Assembly: GCF_900104455.1 (NCBI RefSeq)
Contig: NZ_FNHB01000001.1
Span: forward strand, 434,001 to 498,000
Length of the DNA: 64,000 bases
Direction: 5' to 3'
DNA from: Dendrosporobacter quercicolus
GTDB taxonomy: Bacteria > Bacillota > Negativicutes > DSM-1736 > Dendrosporobacteraceae
Shown here: piece by piece, positions 16,727 through 26,261 of the stretch
Numbering within the stretch: the first letter of the stretch is position 1
Layout of the letters: each line of letters starts with the position of its first letter
Position numbers and translations under genes: made by a program
Notes under the pieces: generated by a model
Seen by the model: the letters and a program-made list of their open reading frames with translations, nothing else
Databases searched by the model: none
Told to the model about the DNA's origin: nothing

Positions 16727-19321
16727 ATGTCTGCCAATGATACGCCAATGATGGCACAGTATAAAAACATAAAAAGCCAGCATCAGGATGAAATACTCTT
16801 TTTTCGGCTTGGTGATTTTTATGAAATGTTTTTCACTGATGCTGAAATTGCCTCACGGGAACTTGAAATCACCCTAACCTCCCGTGAAGGCGGACAAAAT
16901 ATGCGCATTCCGATGTGCGGCGTACCTTATCATGCTGCTGAAAACTATATTGCCCGCTTAATTAACAAAGGCTTTAAAGTAGCAATCTGTGAACAGGTTG
17001 AAGATCCCAAGCAAACCAAGGGTATAGTCAGACGCGAAGTGATTAAGGTAATTACTCCGGGCACGGTTTTATCGGAAACGCTGCTGCCGGATCAAAGCAA
17101 TAATTATCTGACCGTTATTGCCGAAAGGGGAACAACCCTCTGCCTGGCCGCCGCCGATATCAGCACCGGTGAATGCCTGTGGGTTGGCTATGAGGGCATC
17201 AACCGCCTGCCGGCGCTTTGTGATCAGCTCTACCGTTTAATGCCGGCGGAATTGGTTATTGCCGGTGAAATTGCCAATGACGGGGAGCTCAAGGCTTTTA
17301 TCAACAGCCGTCTAGCCAATTGCGCCGTCAGTAATTTTAAGGAATTTGACGCAGAAGCCATTACCGGCCTGCCAGGCCGGCACTTTGCAGCGGAAGAATT
17401 GCCTGATTGTCAGTGCGCACAATTGAGTCTGGGCATCCTATTGTTTTATTTGCATCAGACGTTAAAAAATGATTTATCGCATCTTAACCGTCTTACTCAT
17501 CTCAATTTCGCCGATAGTCTGGTTTTGGACACCTCGACCCTGCGCAACCTGGAAGTTACCCGCAATATGCGGGACGGCGGCAAAAAGGAAACCCTGCTCG
17601 GCGTACTTGATTATACCAGTACGGCGATGGGCGGCAGGCTGTTAAAAAACTGGCTGGAATATCCGCTGATGCACGCAGGCCGGATTATGGAACGCCAGGA
17701 CGCCATCGCCGAGCTGCTGGACCAGCCGGCTGAGCGCCAGCTGGTCAAAACCGCTTTAAGTGCAGTCTATGACTTTGAACGCATTTTAACCAGGGTGGAG
17801 GTAGGAACAGCCAACGCCCGTGATTTAATTGCCCTGAAGGATTCCCTGGCCGTAATTCCGGCCCTGCAAAACTCCCTGGCAAATTTCCGGACGGCCCTGC
17901 TTACTCAGTTAGGTACTGCTCTGACCGACCATAGCAGCATCGTCCGGCTGATCGACGCGGCAATAACCGAAACGCCGCCAATATCGCTCCGGGACGGCGG
18001 CTTAATCAAAGAAAACTATCATGCTGAACTGGACGAATTGCGCAGCATTGCCCGGGACAGCAGGGAATGGATTCAAAGCCTGGAAGCCCGGGAACGGGAA
18101 CGAACCGGTATAAAATCACTGAAAATCGGCTATAACAAGGTGTTCGGTTACTACCTGGAGGTAACTCACTCCAACAGCTCAGCCGTACCGGTCAATTATG
18201 TCCGTAAGCAAACGCTGGCCAATGCCGAACGCTATATTACGCCGGAATTAAAAGATTTTGAAACCAAAGTGCTGGGCGCTCAGGAAAAAATCGTGTCGCT
18301 TGAATATGTATTGTTTAGCGAAATCCGGGACAGCATTAAAAGCGACATCAGGCAAATTCAGCAGACAGCCCGCCAGATCGCCCTGCTGGATACCCTGGTC
18401 AGTCTCAGCGAAGCGGCCGAGCGTTATAATTATGCCAGACCGCAGATCAGGACCAATGGCGCTATTTTAATTAAAGACGGCCGGCATCCAGTGGTTGAAC
18501 GGCTGTTGCAGCGTGAATTATTTGTGCCGAATGATACTCTGCTGGACCATCATGAGAATGAAGTTATGGTCATTACCGGACCAAATATGGCGGGTAAATC
18601 CACTTACATGCGCCAGGTTGCCTTGTTGGTGCTCATGGCGCAGACCGGCAGCTTTATCCCGGCCCGTGAAGCGGTAATCAGCCCGGTGGACCGGATTTTT
18701 ACCCGAGTAGGCGCCAGCGATGACTTGTCAACAGGTCAAAGTACGTTCATGGTCGAAATGAATGAGGTTGCCCAGATTTTAAAATACGCCACCGCCAAAA
18801 GCCTGATTGTGTTGGACGAGATCGGCCGCGGCACCAGCACCTTTGACGGCATGAGCATTGCCCGGGCGGTAATTGAATACATCAATGAACGGATTAAGGC
18901 CAAAACCCTGTTTGCCACCCATTATCACGAATTAACCGAACTGGCTGATTATGGCCGCAATATTAAAAACTATTCCGTTGCAGTCAAGGAACGGGGCCGG
19001 GATGTGGTATTCCTGCGCCGGATTGTGCCGGGCGGCGCCGACAAAAGCTATGGTATCCACGTGGCTCAGCTCGCCGGCCTGCCCAAAAAGCTGATTGACC
19101 GGGCCAGCCGGATTCTCGCCGAATTGGAGCAAAATCACCCGCCGGCCGTACGCCAGCCCCAGGTAGAGCAGACTGCCGCCACGCTGTCATCTTCCCTCTT
19201 CGAGTCAGCCCTGGCTGCTGATTTGCTGGCCATCGACGTATTGTCCATCACCCCCCTTGAAGCACTGAATATTTTATACCGCCTGCAGACCGAAGCCAGA
19301 AAGGAGTCTGGACAACTATGA
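16727..19321 (+). CDS. mutS: DNA mismatch repair protein MutS
   Basis: 864 residues, full length. The N-terminal mismatch-recognition domain has FFRLGDFYEMF, the Phe-X-Glu motif. The ATPase carries Walker A GPNMAGKST and Walker B/DEIGRGTST. GAGGAG precedes the ATG. The mutL start overlaps the stop by 4 bp. Confidence 0.98.
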   Translation: MSANDTPMMAQYKNIKSQHQDEILFFRLGDFYEMFFTDAEIASRELEITLTSREGGQNMRIPMCGVPYHAAENYIARLINKGFKVAICEQVEDPKQTKGIVRREVIKVITPGTVLSETLLPDQSNNYLTVIAERGTTLCLAAADISTGECLWVGYEGINRLPALCDQLYRLMPAELVIAGEIANDGELKAFINSRLANCAVSNFKEFDAEAITGLPGRHFAAEELPDCQCAQLSLGILLFYLHQTLKNDLSHLNRLTHLNFADSLVLDTSTLRNLEVTRNMRDGGKKETLLGVLDYTSTAMGGRLLKNWLEYPLMHAGRIMERQDAIAELLDQPAERQLVKTALSAVYDFERILTRVEVGTANARDLIALKDSLAVIPALQNSLANFRTALLTQLGTALTDHSSIVRLIDAAITETPPISLRDGGLIKENYHAELDELRSIARDSREWIQSLEARERERTGIKSLKIGYNKVFGYYLEVTHSNSSAVPVNYVRKQTLANAERYITPELKDFETKVLGAQEKIVSLEYVLFSEIRDSIKSDIRQIQQTARQIALLDTLVSLSEAAERYNYARPQIRTNGAILIKDGRHPVVERLLQRELFVPNDTLLDHHENEVMVITGPNMAGKSTYMRQVALLVLMAQTGSFIPAREAVISPVDRIFTRVGASDDLSTGQSTFMVEMNEVAQILKYATAKSLIVLDEIGRGTSTFDGMSIARAVIEYINERIKAKTLFATHYHELTELADYGRNIKNYSVAVKERGRDVVFLRRIVPGGADKSYGIHVAQLAGLPKKLIDRASRILAELEQNHPPAVRQPQVEQTAATLSSSLFESALAADLLAIDVLSITPLEALNILYRLQTEARKESGQL

Positions 19322-21129
19322 CAACCATTCGTGTGCTTGATGAGAATACAGCCAATAAAATTGCCGCCGGCGAGGTGGTAGACCGTCCCGCATCGATTAT
19401 CAAGGAATTAGTGGAAAATGCCATTGATGCGCACAGCAGTAAAATTGAAATTGAAATCAGCGAAGGCGGTATCCGGTTTATCCGGGTAACCGACAATGGT
19501 ACCGGTATGAGCCACGCTGACGCACAACTGGCTATTTTACGGCATGCCACCAGTAAAATCAGCGACGCCGGCGATTTGAACAAGATCAGTACGCTGGGCT
19601 TTCGGGGCGAGGCGCTGCCGACCATTGCGGCAGTAGCTAAGTTTTCCCTGACGACCAGGCTGCAGGATCAGCATTTGGCCACTCTGGTTGAAGTGGCGGG
19701 CGGCGTGCTTACCGATGTACGGGAGGCGGGCGGCAGTATCGGGACAACGGTTGTTGTTGAAGATCTGTTCTATAACACGCCGGCCCGGCAAAAATTTCTG
19801 AAAAAACCGGCGGCGGAAAGTTCGCATATTCATCAGATTGTCGTCAAGCTGGCCTTATCTCACCCCCATATTGCCTTTAAACTCATTAACAATACCCGGC
19901 TGGTTTTGGCAACGCCCGGCAATGATAACTTAAGCGACACGCTAACCAGCCTCTACGGCAATACCCTTAGTGCGGAATTGCTGCCGGTTTATTTTACTGA
20001 AGACGATATGGTCATATCCGGTTATTTATCAAAACCGACGCTGTTAAAAAGCAGCCGGCAATGGCAGACTTTTTTTATAAATTCGCGGGTGGTGAACAGC
20101 CGGGTGATTGCCAAAGCGCTGGACAATGCGTACCATTCGCTGTTGCCGAAGAGTGGTTATCCATTGGCCGTGCTCGGTATAACGGTTCCGGTTGACAGCC
20201 TTGATGTGAATGTCCATCCGCAAAAAAGCGAGGTCAAGTTCGCCGATGACAATAAAATGTTCAGGGCGGTTTATCATGCTGTCGCCGAAACACTTCGCGC
20301 CCAGCAGGCGCCCAGCCAGATCGCCGCTTCGGTAAGCCTTCCCGGCGGCCCGGCCTACCGCGCCTATCCGCAGCCGGCAGCTGCGGTTCCGGCCGGACGC
20401 CCCGAGTATGCCGCCGTTCGTCAGCTGGAGCTTTTGGATACTGCCCGGCAGCCGGTATCCCTGGGTGCTGCGCAGGCGCTGATTGCCCGGGAATCACCGC
20501 TGGCTGTTTTTGACCATATTGCTCCTTCCGCCGGAAACAGCCAGCCGTCCGGTCAGACTGATTTTGATTTATACCCGCTGGGCCAGATTGCCGACTGCTA
20601 TATTATTGCTTATAATCAGGACGGCATGTTTATTGTTGACCAGCATGCCGCTCATGAACGTATCCTGTATGACAAGCTGGGCAAATCCACTGAGCGCATT
20701 CCGGCGCAGCAATTGCTGGTCCCGCCGTTTATTGAATTTGATGAAGCCGACTGCAATTTAATTGCCGAAAACAGGCAGTTGTTTTTTGAGCTGGGCTTCA
20801 GTCTGGAGCTTATTGGTCCAAATACCATGCGGCTACTGGAGATACCGGCCGATATTCCGCTGTCCGAGGCGGAACAGATTGTCCGTCAAATACTGCAGGC
20901 CGTCCAGGAGCTGCATCAGCCATCCGCGCAGGAACTGCGCCATGCCTGTCTGCAGATAACCGCCTGCCGCGCAGCCATAAAAGCCGGCGATTCCTTGAAC
21001 ATGCGGCAAATCCAGGCCTTGCTCAATGAGCTGTGCCAAACCACACTGCCCTATACCTGCCCGCATGGCAGACCCGCAATCATCAGGTTTACCCCGCAGG
21101 ATCTTGCTAAAATGTTTAAACGTACATAA
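19318..21129 (+). CDS. mutL: DNA mismatch repair protein MutL
   Basis: 603 residues. The GHKL ATPase domain has IAAGEVVDRPASIIKELVEN, DNGTGM and GFRGEAL. A Pro/Ala-rich linker lies at ~325-420. The C-terminal domain carries DQHAAHERILYD (about residue 441), close to the endonuclease motif DQHA(X)2E(X)4E of MutH-less bacteria. It is coupled to mutS through an ATGA overlap. Confidence 0.97.
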   Translation: MTTIRVLDENTANKIAAGEVVDRPASIIKELVENAIDAHSSKIEIEISEGGIRFIRVTDNGTGMSHADAQLAILRHATSKISDAGDLNKISTLGFRGEALPTIAAVAKFSLTTRLQDQHLATLVEVAGGVLTDVREAGGSIGTTVVVEDLFYNTPARQKFLKKPAAESSHIHQIVVKLALSHPHIAFKLINNTRLVLATPGNDNLSDTLTSLYGNTLSAELLPVYFTEDDMVISGYLSKPTLLKSSRQWQTFFINSRVVNSRVIAKALDNAYHSLLPKSGYPLAVLGITVPVDSLDVNVHPQKSEVKFADDNKMFRAVYHAVAETLRAQQAPSQIAASVSLPGGPAYRAYPQPAAAVPAGRPEYAAVRQLELLDTARQPVSLGAAQALIARESPLAVFDHIAPSAGNSQPSGQTDFDLYPLGQIADCYIIAYNQDGMFIVDQHAAHERILYDKLGKSTERIPAQQLLVPPFIEFDEADCNLIAENRQLFFELGFSLELIGPNTMRLLEIPADIPLSEAEQIVRQILQAVQELHQPSAQELRHACLQITACRAAIKAGDSLNMRQIQALLNELCQTTLPYTCPHGRPAIIRFTPQDLAKMFKRT

Positions 21130-21144
21130 TACAGGTGATTAACA

Positions 21145-21939
21145 ATGAACTGCATCATTACCACCGCCGTTAAACCAGGCAGCGCTCTGGAAGAGGCCGC
21201 CAATACTATCGCCGGACAATTGCCCGCTCCGTTTGTGGCTCGCGGCAGCCAATCGCTGGAACAGATAAAAGTCAAATATCAGGCTGAGGTGATTATCGCC
21301 GTTACCAGAAAAGGATTGGTGGCCCATACTCCCGGCGGCGACTTTTTCTTCCATCCGAGCATGGCGGAATTACGTATAAAAAATCTCATAAATGGCAAAG
21401 ATGACCATATGGTAAATGCAATGGGCCTGCAGGAAGGAATGTCAGTGCTTGATTGCACGCTGGGACTGGGAACCGATGCCATTGTGGCAAGCTATGTTAC
21501 GGGAGTGCCGGGGCAGGTTACCGGCCTGGAAGCAGCGAAAATTGTTGCATTAATTACCGGCAACGGCTTAAGGAATTACCAAACGAACAGCATTGACGCC
21601 GCTTTGCGGCGAATTTCTGTAGTGAATGCCGATTATCAGCATTATCTTGCCGGACTGCCGGCCGGAAGCTTTGACGTTGTCTATTTTGATCCGATGTTCC
21701 GCCGTCCCATTGCCAGCAGTTCCAATATTAAGCCCTTGCGGCTGCTGGCCGACAACCGCGAACTGACGACCGCCGCTCTTCAGCAGGCCGTCAGAGTAGC
21801 CGGAAAGAGGGTTGTAATCAAAGAAACCCGCCACAGCAGTATATTCGCCGGACTGGGCATACAAACCATCGTTGGAGGCAAATACAGCAGTATCTGTTAT
21901 GGCATCATTGAAACAGGGAGAACAAAATGCAGCGATTAA
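21145..21939 (+). CDS. RsmJ-like class I SAM-dependent methyltransferase
   Basis: 264 residues. SAM motif I is LDCTLGLGTDA (~residue 108) and motif IV is VVYFDPMFRRP, resembling the DPMFP motif of the 16S rRNA methyltransferase RsmJ. The exact target is not established. It is packed between mutL and miaA, overlapping miaA by 13 bp. Confidence 0.8.
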   Translation: MNCIITTAVKPGSALEEAANTIAGQLPAPFVARGSQSLEQIKVKYQAEVIIAVTRKGLVAHTPGGDFFFHPSMAELRIKNLINGKDDHMVNAMGLQEGMSVLDCTLGLGTDAIVASYVTGVPGQVTGLEAAKIVALITGNGLRNYQTNSIDAALRRISVVNADYQHYLAGLPAGSFDVVYFDPMFRRPIASSSNIKPLRLLADNRELTTAALQQAVRVAGKRVVIKETRHSSIFAGLGIQTIVGGKYSSICYGIIETGRTKCSD

Positions 21940-22865
21940 TTGCAGTCATCGGACCAACTGCTGTTGGTAAAACCAGACTTGGCATTGAACTGGCCGGACT
22001 ACTTAATACCGAGATTATTTCCGGTGACTCCATGCTGGTCTATCGCGGCCTGGACATTGGTACCGCCAAACCCGGTCTTGCTGAGCGAAATGGAATTGTC
22101 CACCATCTCATTGACATTTTGGAGCCGGAGGAAGAGTTTAGCGTAACCAAATTTATTTCACTGGCGGACCGCCACATCAGCCAGCTCAATGCTGCTGGCA
22201 AAATTCCGATTCTTGCCGGGGGTACCGGGCTTTATGTCAAAGCATTATTGGAAGGCTACCAATTCAACATAACGCCGGGTGATGCCGGGTATCGTGATAA
22301 ACTAACGCAGCTGGCTCAAACCAGGGGGAACGAATATGTTCATCAGCTGCTGCTTGAGGCTGATCCCGCAGCTGCAGCCAGGCTGCATCCCAACGACCTC
22401 CGGCGGATTATCCGGGCTTTGGAAGTTCATTCTCTGGGCGGTGAAAACATTTCGCAGCGTAAACTTGCCGGTTGCCATCAGCCCGTTTATGACGCTACAG
22501 TCATTGGGCTTACGATGAACAGACAGCATTTATATGACCGGATCAACCGCAGAGTGGACAATATGATAGCACAAGGGCTGGTAGAGGAAGTCTCCTCACT
22601 GCTGGCCGCTGGACTGTCGCCAGCCTGCCAGTCAATGAAGGGCATAGGGTATAAGGAAATCATTGCTTATCTGAGCGGCCAGGTAAGCTTAAACGCGGCC
22701 ATAGACGCCATCAAACAAGCCACCCGCCATTTCGCCAAGCGTCAATTGACCTGGTATAATAAAATGCCGTATATTCACTGGGTAAATGTTGATGATTGCG
22801 AAGATGCCAAAATCCTATTGCCAATTATTTACAAGCATATTGCAGGAAAGTTTTGTCTTGGGTAG
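21927..22865 (+). CDS. miaA: tRNA dimethylallyltransferase
   Basis: 312 residues. It transfers the isopentenyl group to A37 of tRNA, making the substrate of MiaB. The P-loop is GPTAVGKT, followed by GDSMLVYRGLDIGTAKP and GGTGLYVKALL. It is part of mutS-mutL-(MTase)-miaA-hfq, a conserved Firmicute order. Confidence 0.96.
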   Translation: MQRLIAVIGPTAVGKTRLGIELAGLLNTEIISGDSMLVYRGLDIGTAKPGLAERNGIVHHLIDILEPEEEFSVTKFISLADRHISQLNAAGKIPILAGGTGLYVKALLEGYQFNITPGDAGYRDKLTQLAQTRGNEYVHQLLLEADPAAAARLHPNDLRRIIRALEVHSLGGENISQRKLAGCHQPVYDATVIGLTMNRQHLYDRINRRVDNMIAQGLVEEVSSLLAAGLSPACQSMKGIGYKEIIAYLSGQVSLNAAIDAIKQATRHFAKRQLTWYNKMPYIHWVNVDDCEDAKILLPIIYKHIAGKFCLG

Positions 22866-22908
22866 AATTACAAATATATAGAGAAAATATAACCGGAGGG
22901 GTTTAATC

Positions 22909-23169
22909 ATGACAACTAAAGTGATCAATCTGCAAGATAGTTTTTTAAATCAAATTCGCAAAGAAAACGTGCCGGTAATTATTTACCTAGTCAACGGCTT
23001 CCAACTGCGGGGGGCAGTGAAAGGCTTTGACAATTTCACCGTAATTATTGAAAATGACAGCAAACAACAATTAGTATATAAGCATGCGATATCAACAATT
23101 ACACCCTTCCGTCCCTTAACCAGCCATTATGAAAAAAGAGAAGAGGCCAAAACAACAGAAAAACAGTAA
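22909..23169 (+). CDS. hfq: RNA chaperone Hfq
   Basis: 86 residues. The Sm1 motif is [15 protein letters not shown] and Sm2 is YKHAISTI. The N-terminal [15 protein letters not shown] is typical. The acidic/charged tail is short. CGGAGGGG precedes the ATG. A terminator follows. Confidence 0.97.
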   Translation: MTTKVINLQDSFLNQIRKENVPVIIYLVNGFQLRGAVKGFDNFTVIIENDSKQQLVYKHAISTITPFRPLTSHYEKREEAKTTEKQ

Positions 23170-23175
23170 AAAATT

Positions 23176-23206
23176 GTCCCAGGGCCAAACCTGGGACCGT
23201 TTTTTT
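23176..23206 (+). terminator. hfq terminator
   Basis: GTCCCAGG (23176-23183) pairs with CCTGGGAC (23190-23197), followed by CGTTTTTTTG. Confidence 0.9.
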
Positions 23207-23238
23207 GTTTCCGGCAGTATGAACGGCAATAATCCCAC

Positions 23239-23267
23239 TTGTGGCGCTTTACAAGATGTGCTATGAT
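23239..23267 (+). promoter_or_regulatory. Promoter of the structured RNA downstream of hfq
   Basis: TTGTGG (23239-23244), 17 bp, TATGAT (23262-23267). It drives a region with no open frame until the PHP gene at 23608. Confidence 0.5.
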
Positions 23268-23273
23268 AAAAAC

Positions 23274-23550
23274 ACTACATGGACAACCTGAGGGGTACGT
23301 CATCTTCACAATGTTCAACCTACGCATTGACATAGGGAATTCGATGTTACAGCAGCTGCCAAGCCGCCTTGAGCGGACGGCAAAAACTTAACTAGAATGC
23401 CCACCTGCTAAGAGAAGCGGGTCTTGAACATTCGAAGAAACGGCGTCTCGGGTTTCACGTAGCCTTGAATCTAACCGGTGTTTTCCCGGCATTATTCGAA
23501 AAAACATGGTCTGCAGGCTGACAGCACTCATTTATCATGAGTGCTTTATT
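23274..23550 (+). ncRNA. Candidate structured non-coding RNA, possibly 6S RNA
   Basis: A non-coding stretch of about 220-280 nt between a promoter and a hairpin terminator (AGCACTCA at 23523-23530 pairing with TGAGTGCT at 23538-23545, then TTATT). The 5' part (GGGTACGTC near 23295) is complementary to the 3' part (ACGTAGCC near 23458), which would close a long rod. Internal stems include CCGC-CTTGA-GCGG. Size, rod shape and a position next to hfq fit 6S RNA (ssrS), but I cannot confirm it by covariance. RNase P RNA, tmRNA and SRP RNA signatures are absent. Confidence 0.45.
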
Positions 23551-23580
23551 ACTATGTTAACCAGGCGGTGTGCCTGCCGG

Positions 23581-23586
23581 TATAAT
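23581..23586 (+). promoter_or_regulatory. -10 box of the PHP phosphatase gene
   Basis: TATAAT, with a weak TTAACC (23557-23562) 18 bp upstream, directly after the ncRNA terminator. Confidence 0.4.
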
Positions 23587-23607
23587 ACAACAGCGGAGGT
23601 TAAAAAA

Positions 23608-24378
23608 TTGATTGTTGACACGCATATTCATACCCGTTTTTCCTCTGACTCCAAAATGCATATTAACCAGGCGCTGCAGCGCTCTGAGGAGCTTGGAATC
23701 GGGATTACCTTAACCGAACATATGGATCTGGCTTATCCGGAGCCTGACGCTTTTACCTTTGATATTCATCAATATCTGACCGAGTATGGGCCTTATCGCA
23801 GCCATAAAGTGATGCTGGGCGTGGAAATCGGCATGCGACTGGATTGCCTGACGGAAAACCGCCGGCTGATTGCCGCCAATCCGTTTGACTATGTCATTGG
23901 ATCGATTCATGTAATTGAAAATATCGATATATATCAGGAAGTTTTTTACCGGGAGCGCTCCAAACAGGAGGTCTACCAGCAATACTTTGCCGCAATGGCC
24001 GAATGTCTGAGCGTATATGAGTGCATAGACACACTGGGCCATATTGACTATATTGCCCGCTATGCCCGGTATTCCGATCCTGAGCTGTACTACAGCGAAT
24101 TTGCCGCGGCGATTGACAAGGTGCTGACACTGACGGCCCAACACGAAAAGGCAATTGAAATCAATACCCGCCGCCTGTCCAGTCCGGCTGCCGTCCAGGC
24201 TCTGCTGCCCATTTACCAGCGTTTTTATCAGTTAGGCGGGCGGCTGGCCACCATCGGTTCCGACGCCCATAATGCCGACGATATCGGCCGGGATTTCAGG
24301 CTGGCAATGCAGCTTGCGGAGCTCAGCAACTTAAAACCCGTCTATTTTAGCCAGCGCCGGCCGCATTACATCAAGTAA
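23608..24378 (+). CDS. HisJ-family histidinol-phosphatase-like PHP protein
   Basis: 256 residues from TTG 23608 (GGAGG at 23595-23599, 8 bp spacing). PHP metal motifs: DTHIHTRFSSDS, LTEHMDL, GVEIGM, GSIHV and GSDAH. The length matches HisJ/HisK-type histidinol-phosphatases, but no histidine genes are nearby, so the substrate is uncertain. Upstream in-frame sequence to 23506 is not needed and crosses the promoter. Confidence 0.8.
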   Translation: MIVDTHIHTRFSSDSKMHINQALQRSEELGIGITLTEHMDLAYPEPDAFTFDIHQYLTEYGPYRSHKVMLGVEIGMRLDCLTENRRLIAANPFDYVIGSIHVIENIDIYQEVFYRERSKQEVYQQYFAAMAECLSVYECIDTLGHIDYIARYARYSDPELYYSEFAAAIDKVLTLTAQHEKAIEINTRRLSSPAAVQALLPIYQRFYQLGGRLATIGSDAHNADDIGRDFRLAMQLAELSNLKPVYFSQRRPHYIK

Positions 24379-24428
24379 GCGCAGCCGGGCGCAGAACAGC
24401 GCGGCTTAAGCTGAAAGAGGGGAGTCCT

Positions 24429-24992
24429 ATGCATTTTATTGCAGCGGTGCAAAGCTATACGCCGCGCTGCGTTCAGGAAGAAAACGATCAAAAAGTAATA
24501 CTGGATATGATTGCGCGATTTTCGGAAAAGCTGCTTTTCCGGGACAATGCCTTTGCCCATATGACCGGTTCGGGACTCATCCTCAATCCGGCGTTAAACA
24601 AGGTATTATTCGTACATCATCACATTTATCAGACCTGGTCCTGGACAGGCGGTCATGCGGACGGCAACGCCGACCTGCTGGAAGTTGCCTGCAAGGAAGC
24701 TGCCGAAGAAACCGGAATCAAACAGGCCAAACCGCTGACCGGCCAACTGGATTCACTGGATATTCTCCCGGTATACGGGCATTTCAAAAAAGGACAATAC
24801 ATCAGCGCTCATCTCCATTTGTCGGCGGCGTACCTGCTTGTTGCCGATGAAACCCAGCCGGTAACGGCAAACAAGGCGGAAAACAGCGCGGTCCGCTGGT
24901 GTGAGGCCGACAGGCTTTCCGCCTATTCGGTTGAACCGCATTTGCTCCGTATTTATGCAAAACTAATAGAAAAGGCGAAAAGATATTGTTAA
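24429..24992 (+). CDS. Nudix hydrolase
   Basis: 187 residues. The Nudix box runs from GGHADGNADLLEVACKEAAE to ETGI (about residues 78-100), with Lys in place of the usual Arg of the REUXEE core. The family hydrolyses nucleoside diphosphate derivatives. It overlaps mutY by 7 bp, suggesting a shared role in nucleotide-pool or oxidised-base repair; that is inference. Confidence 0.85.
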   Translation: MHFIAAVQSYTPRCVQEENDQKVILDMIARFSEKLLFRDNAFAHMTGSGLILNPALNKVLFVHHHIYQTWSWTGGHADGNADLLEVACKEAAEETGIKQAKPLTGQLDSLDILPVYGHFKKGQYISAHLHLSAAYLLVADETQPVTANKAENSAVRWCEADRLSAYSVEPHLLRIYAKLIEKAKRYC

Positions 24993-26068
24993 ACGAAATA
25001 AATAAGACCGAGCAACATTTGGCATTGATTGTACAGCCGCTGCTGGCGTGGTATGACGCCAACGCCCGTATCCTGCCGTGGCGCGAACAGCCGACGCCTT
25101 ATCATGTCTGGATATCGGAAATCATGCTGCAGCAAACCCGGGTGGAAGCCGTTAAGCCGTATTTCGACCGTTTTATCAGGACGCTGCCGGATATTGCCGC
25201 CCTGGCGCATGCGCCGGTCGAGCAGCTGCTAAAACTCTGGGAAGGCCTGGGGTATTACAGCCGGGCGCGAAATTTGCAAAAAGCCGCAGGCCTCATGCTG
25301 GACAAGTACGGCGGCGAACTTCCCCGTTCTTATGAAGAATTGAGGACGCTGCCCGGAATCGGGCCGTATACGGCCGGGGCAATTGCCTCTATTGCCTATG
25401 GCATTCCCGTGCCGGCGGTAGACGGTAATGTCCTGCGGGTAGTTGCCCGCCTAACGGCCTGTTCTGAGGACATTGGCAAAGAAAGCGTAAAAAAGCAGAT
25501 GGCCGGTATGTTAAAACAAATTCTGCCGGACGACCGCACCGGTGATTTTAATCAGGCCTTGATGGAACTGGGGGCGATGATCTGTCTGCCAAGAGGCGTT
25601 GCTAAATGCGCCTCTTGTCCTGTTGCGGGACTGTGCCGGGCCCGGGAACTCGATATTGTCACGACCCTGCCGGTAAAGGCGGCCCAAAAAGCGAGGCGTC
25701 AGGAACAGAAAACCGTCTTCGTCATTCTGGCGCAGGGCCGGGTTGCATTAAAACAGCGTCCGGCGAAAGGCCTGCTGGCCGGGTTGTGGGAATTGCCGAA
25801 TGAAAACAGCTGTCTTACAACAGCAAAGGCCCAAGAACTACTGGCCCTCTGGGGTGTCCGTGTAGACGCCATTCATAAGCTGCCGGCCGCCAAACATGTT
25901 TTCACCCATCTCGAATGGCAAATGACAGGTTATGCGGTTTATGCCGCAAATTGCACCGCCGGCCTGATCTGGCTGAAACCGGAGCAGTTGACGGAGAATT
26001 TGGCTTTACCGACTGCTTTTAAGCCTTACACCGAACAAATCGGGGTTCTGCTGGCTACCCAACATTAG
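24986..26068 (+). CDS. mutY: A/G-specific adenine DNA glycosylase MutY
   Basis: 360 residues. It removes adenine opposite 8-oxoguanine. The catalytic Glu lies in WISEIMLQQTRV. The helix-hairpin-helix is LPGIGPYTAGAI, with the Asp in VPAVDGNVLRV. The [4Fe-4S] ligands are in CLPRGVAKCASCPVAGLC (C-X6-C-X2-C-X5-C). A C-terminal MutT-like domain recognises 8-oxoG. TTG start at 24986. Confidence 0.95.
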   Translation: MLNEINKTEQHLALIVQPLLAWYDANARILPWREQPTPYHVWISEIMLQQTRVEAVKPYFDRFIRTLPDIAALAHAPVEQLLKLWEGLGYYSRARNLQKAAGLMLDKYGGELPRSYEELRTLPGIGPYTAGAIASIAYGIPVPAVDGNVLRVVARLTACSEDIGKESVKKQMAGMLKQILPDDRTGDFNQALMELGAMICLPRGVAKCASCPVAGLCRARELDIVTTLPVKAAQKARRQEQKTVFVILAQGRVALKQRPAKGLLAGLWELPNENSCLTTAKAQELLALWGVRVDAIHKLPAAKHVFTHLEWQMTGYAVYAANCTAGLIWLKPEQLTENLALPTAFKPYTEQIGVLLATQH

Positions 26069-26119
26069 CTGTGATTGAGCAGTGTTTAATAGCATAACAA
26101 GACGATTTCCTGGTAATTA

Positions 26120-26228
26120 TTGACATGAATTAATTAGTATGATACGATACTTAAAAATAGTCAATTTACAGGCTAACTGGCAAATAACCAGAGGCAAACC
26201 GATCCGTTAAGGTAGGTTTGCCTTTTTT
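26120..26228 (+). promoter_or_regulatory. Promoter and leader with terminator-like hairpin before the PNPOx/radical SAM operon
   Basis: TTGACA (26120-26125), 17 bp, TACGAT (26143-26148). The ~110-nt leader contains CTGG-CAAATAA-CCAG and then AGGCAAACC (26192-26200) pairing with GGTTTGCCT (26214-26222), followed by a T-run. This hairpin is upstream of the first gene, so it either attenuates the operon or ends a short RNA. It matches no riboswitch I know. Confidence 0.6.
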
Positions 26229-26261
26229 ATTGCCGCAAAAGCAACAAAAGGAGAGAAAGAA

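Noticed and set aside
26150-26222. Known riboswitch in the PNPOx leader
   Set aside because: The short hairpin leader does not match TPP, SAM, preQ1, fluoride or guanidine patterns that I can recognise by eye.
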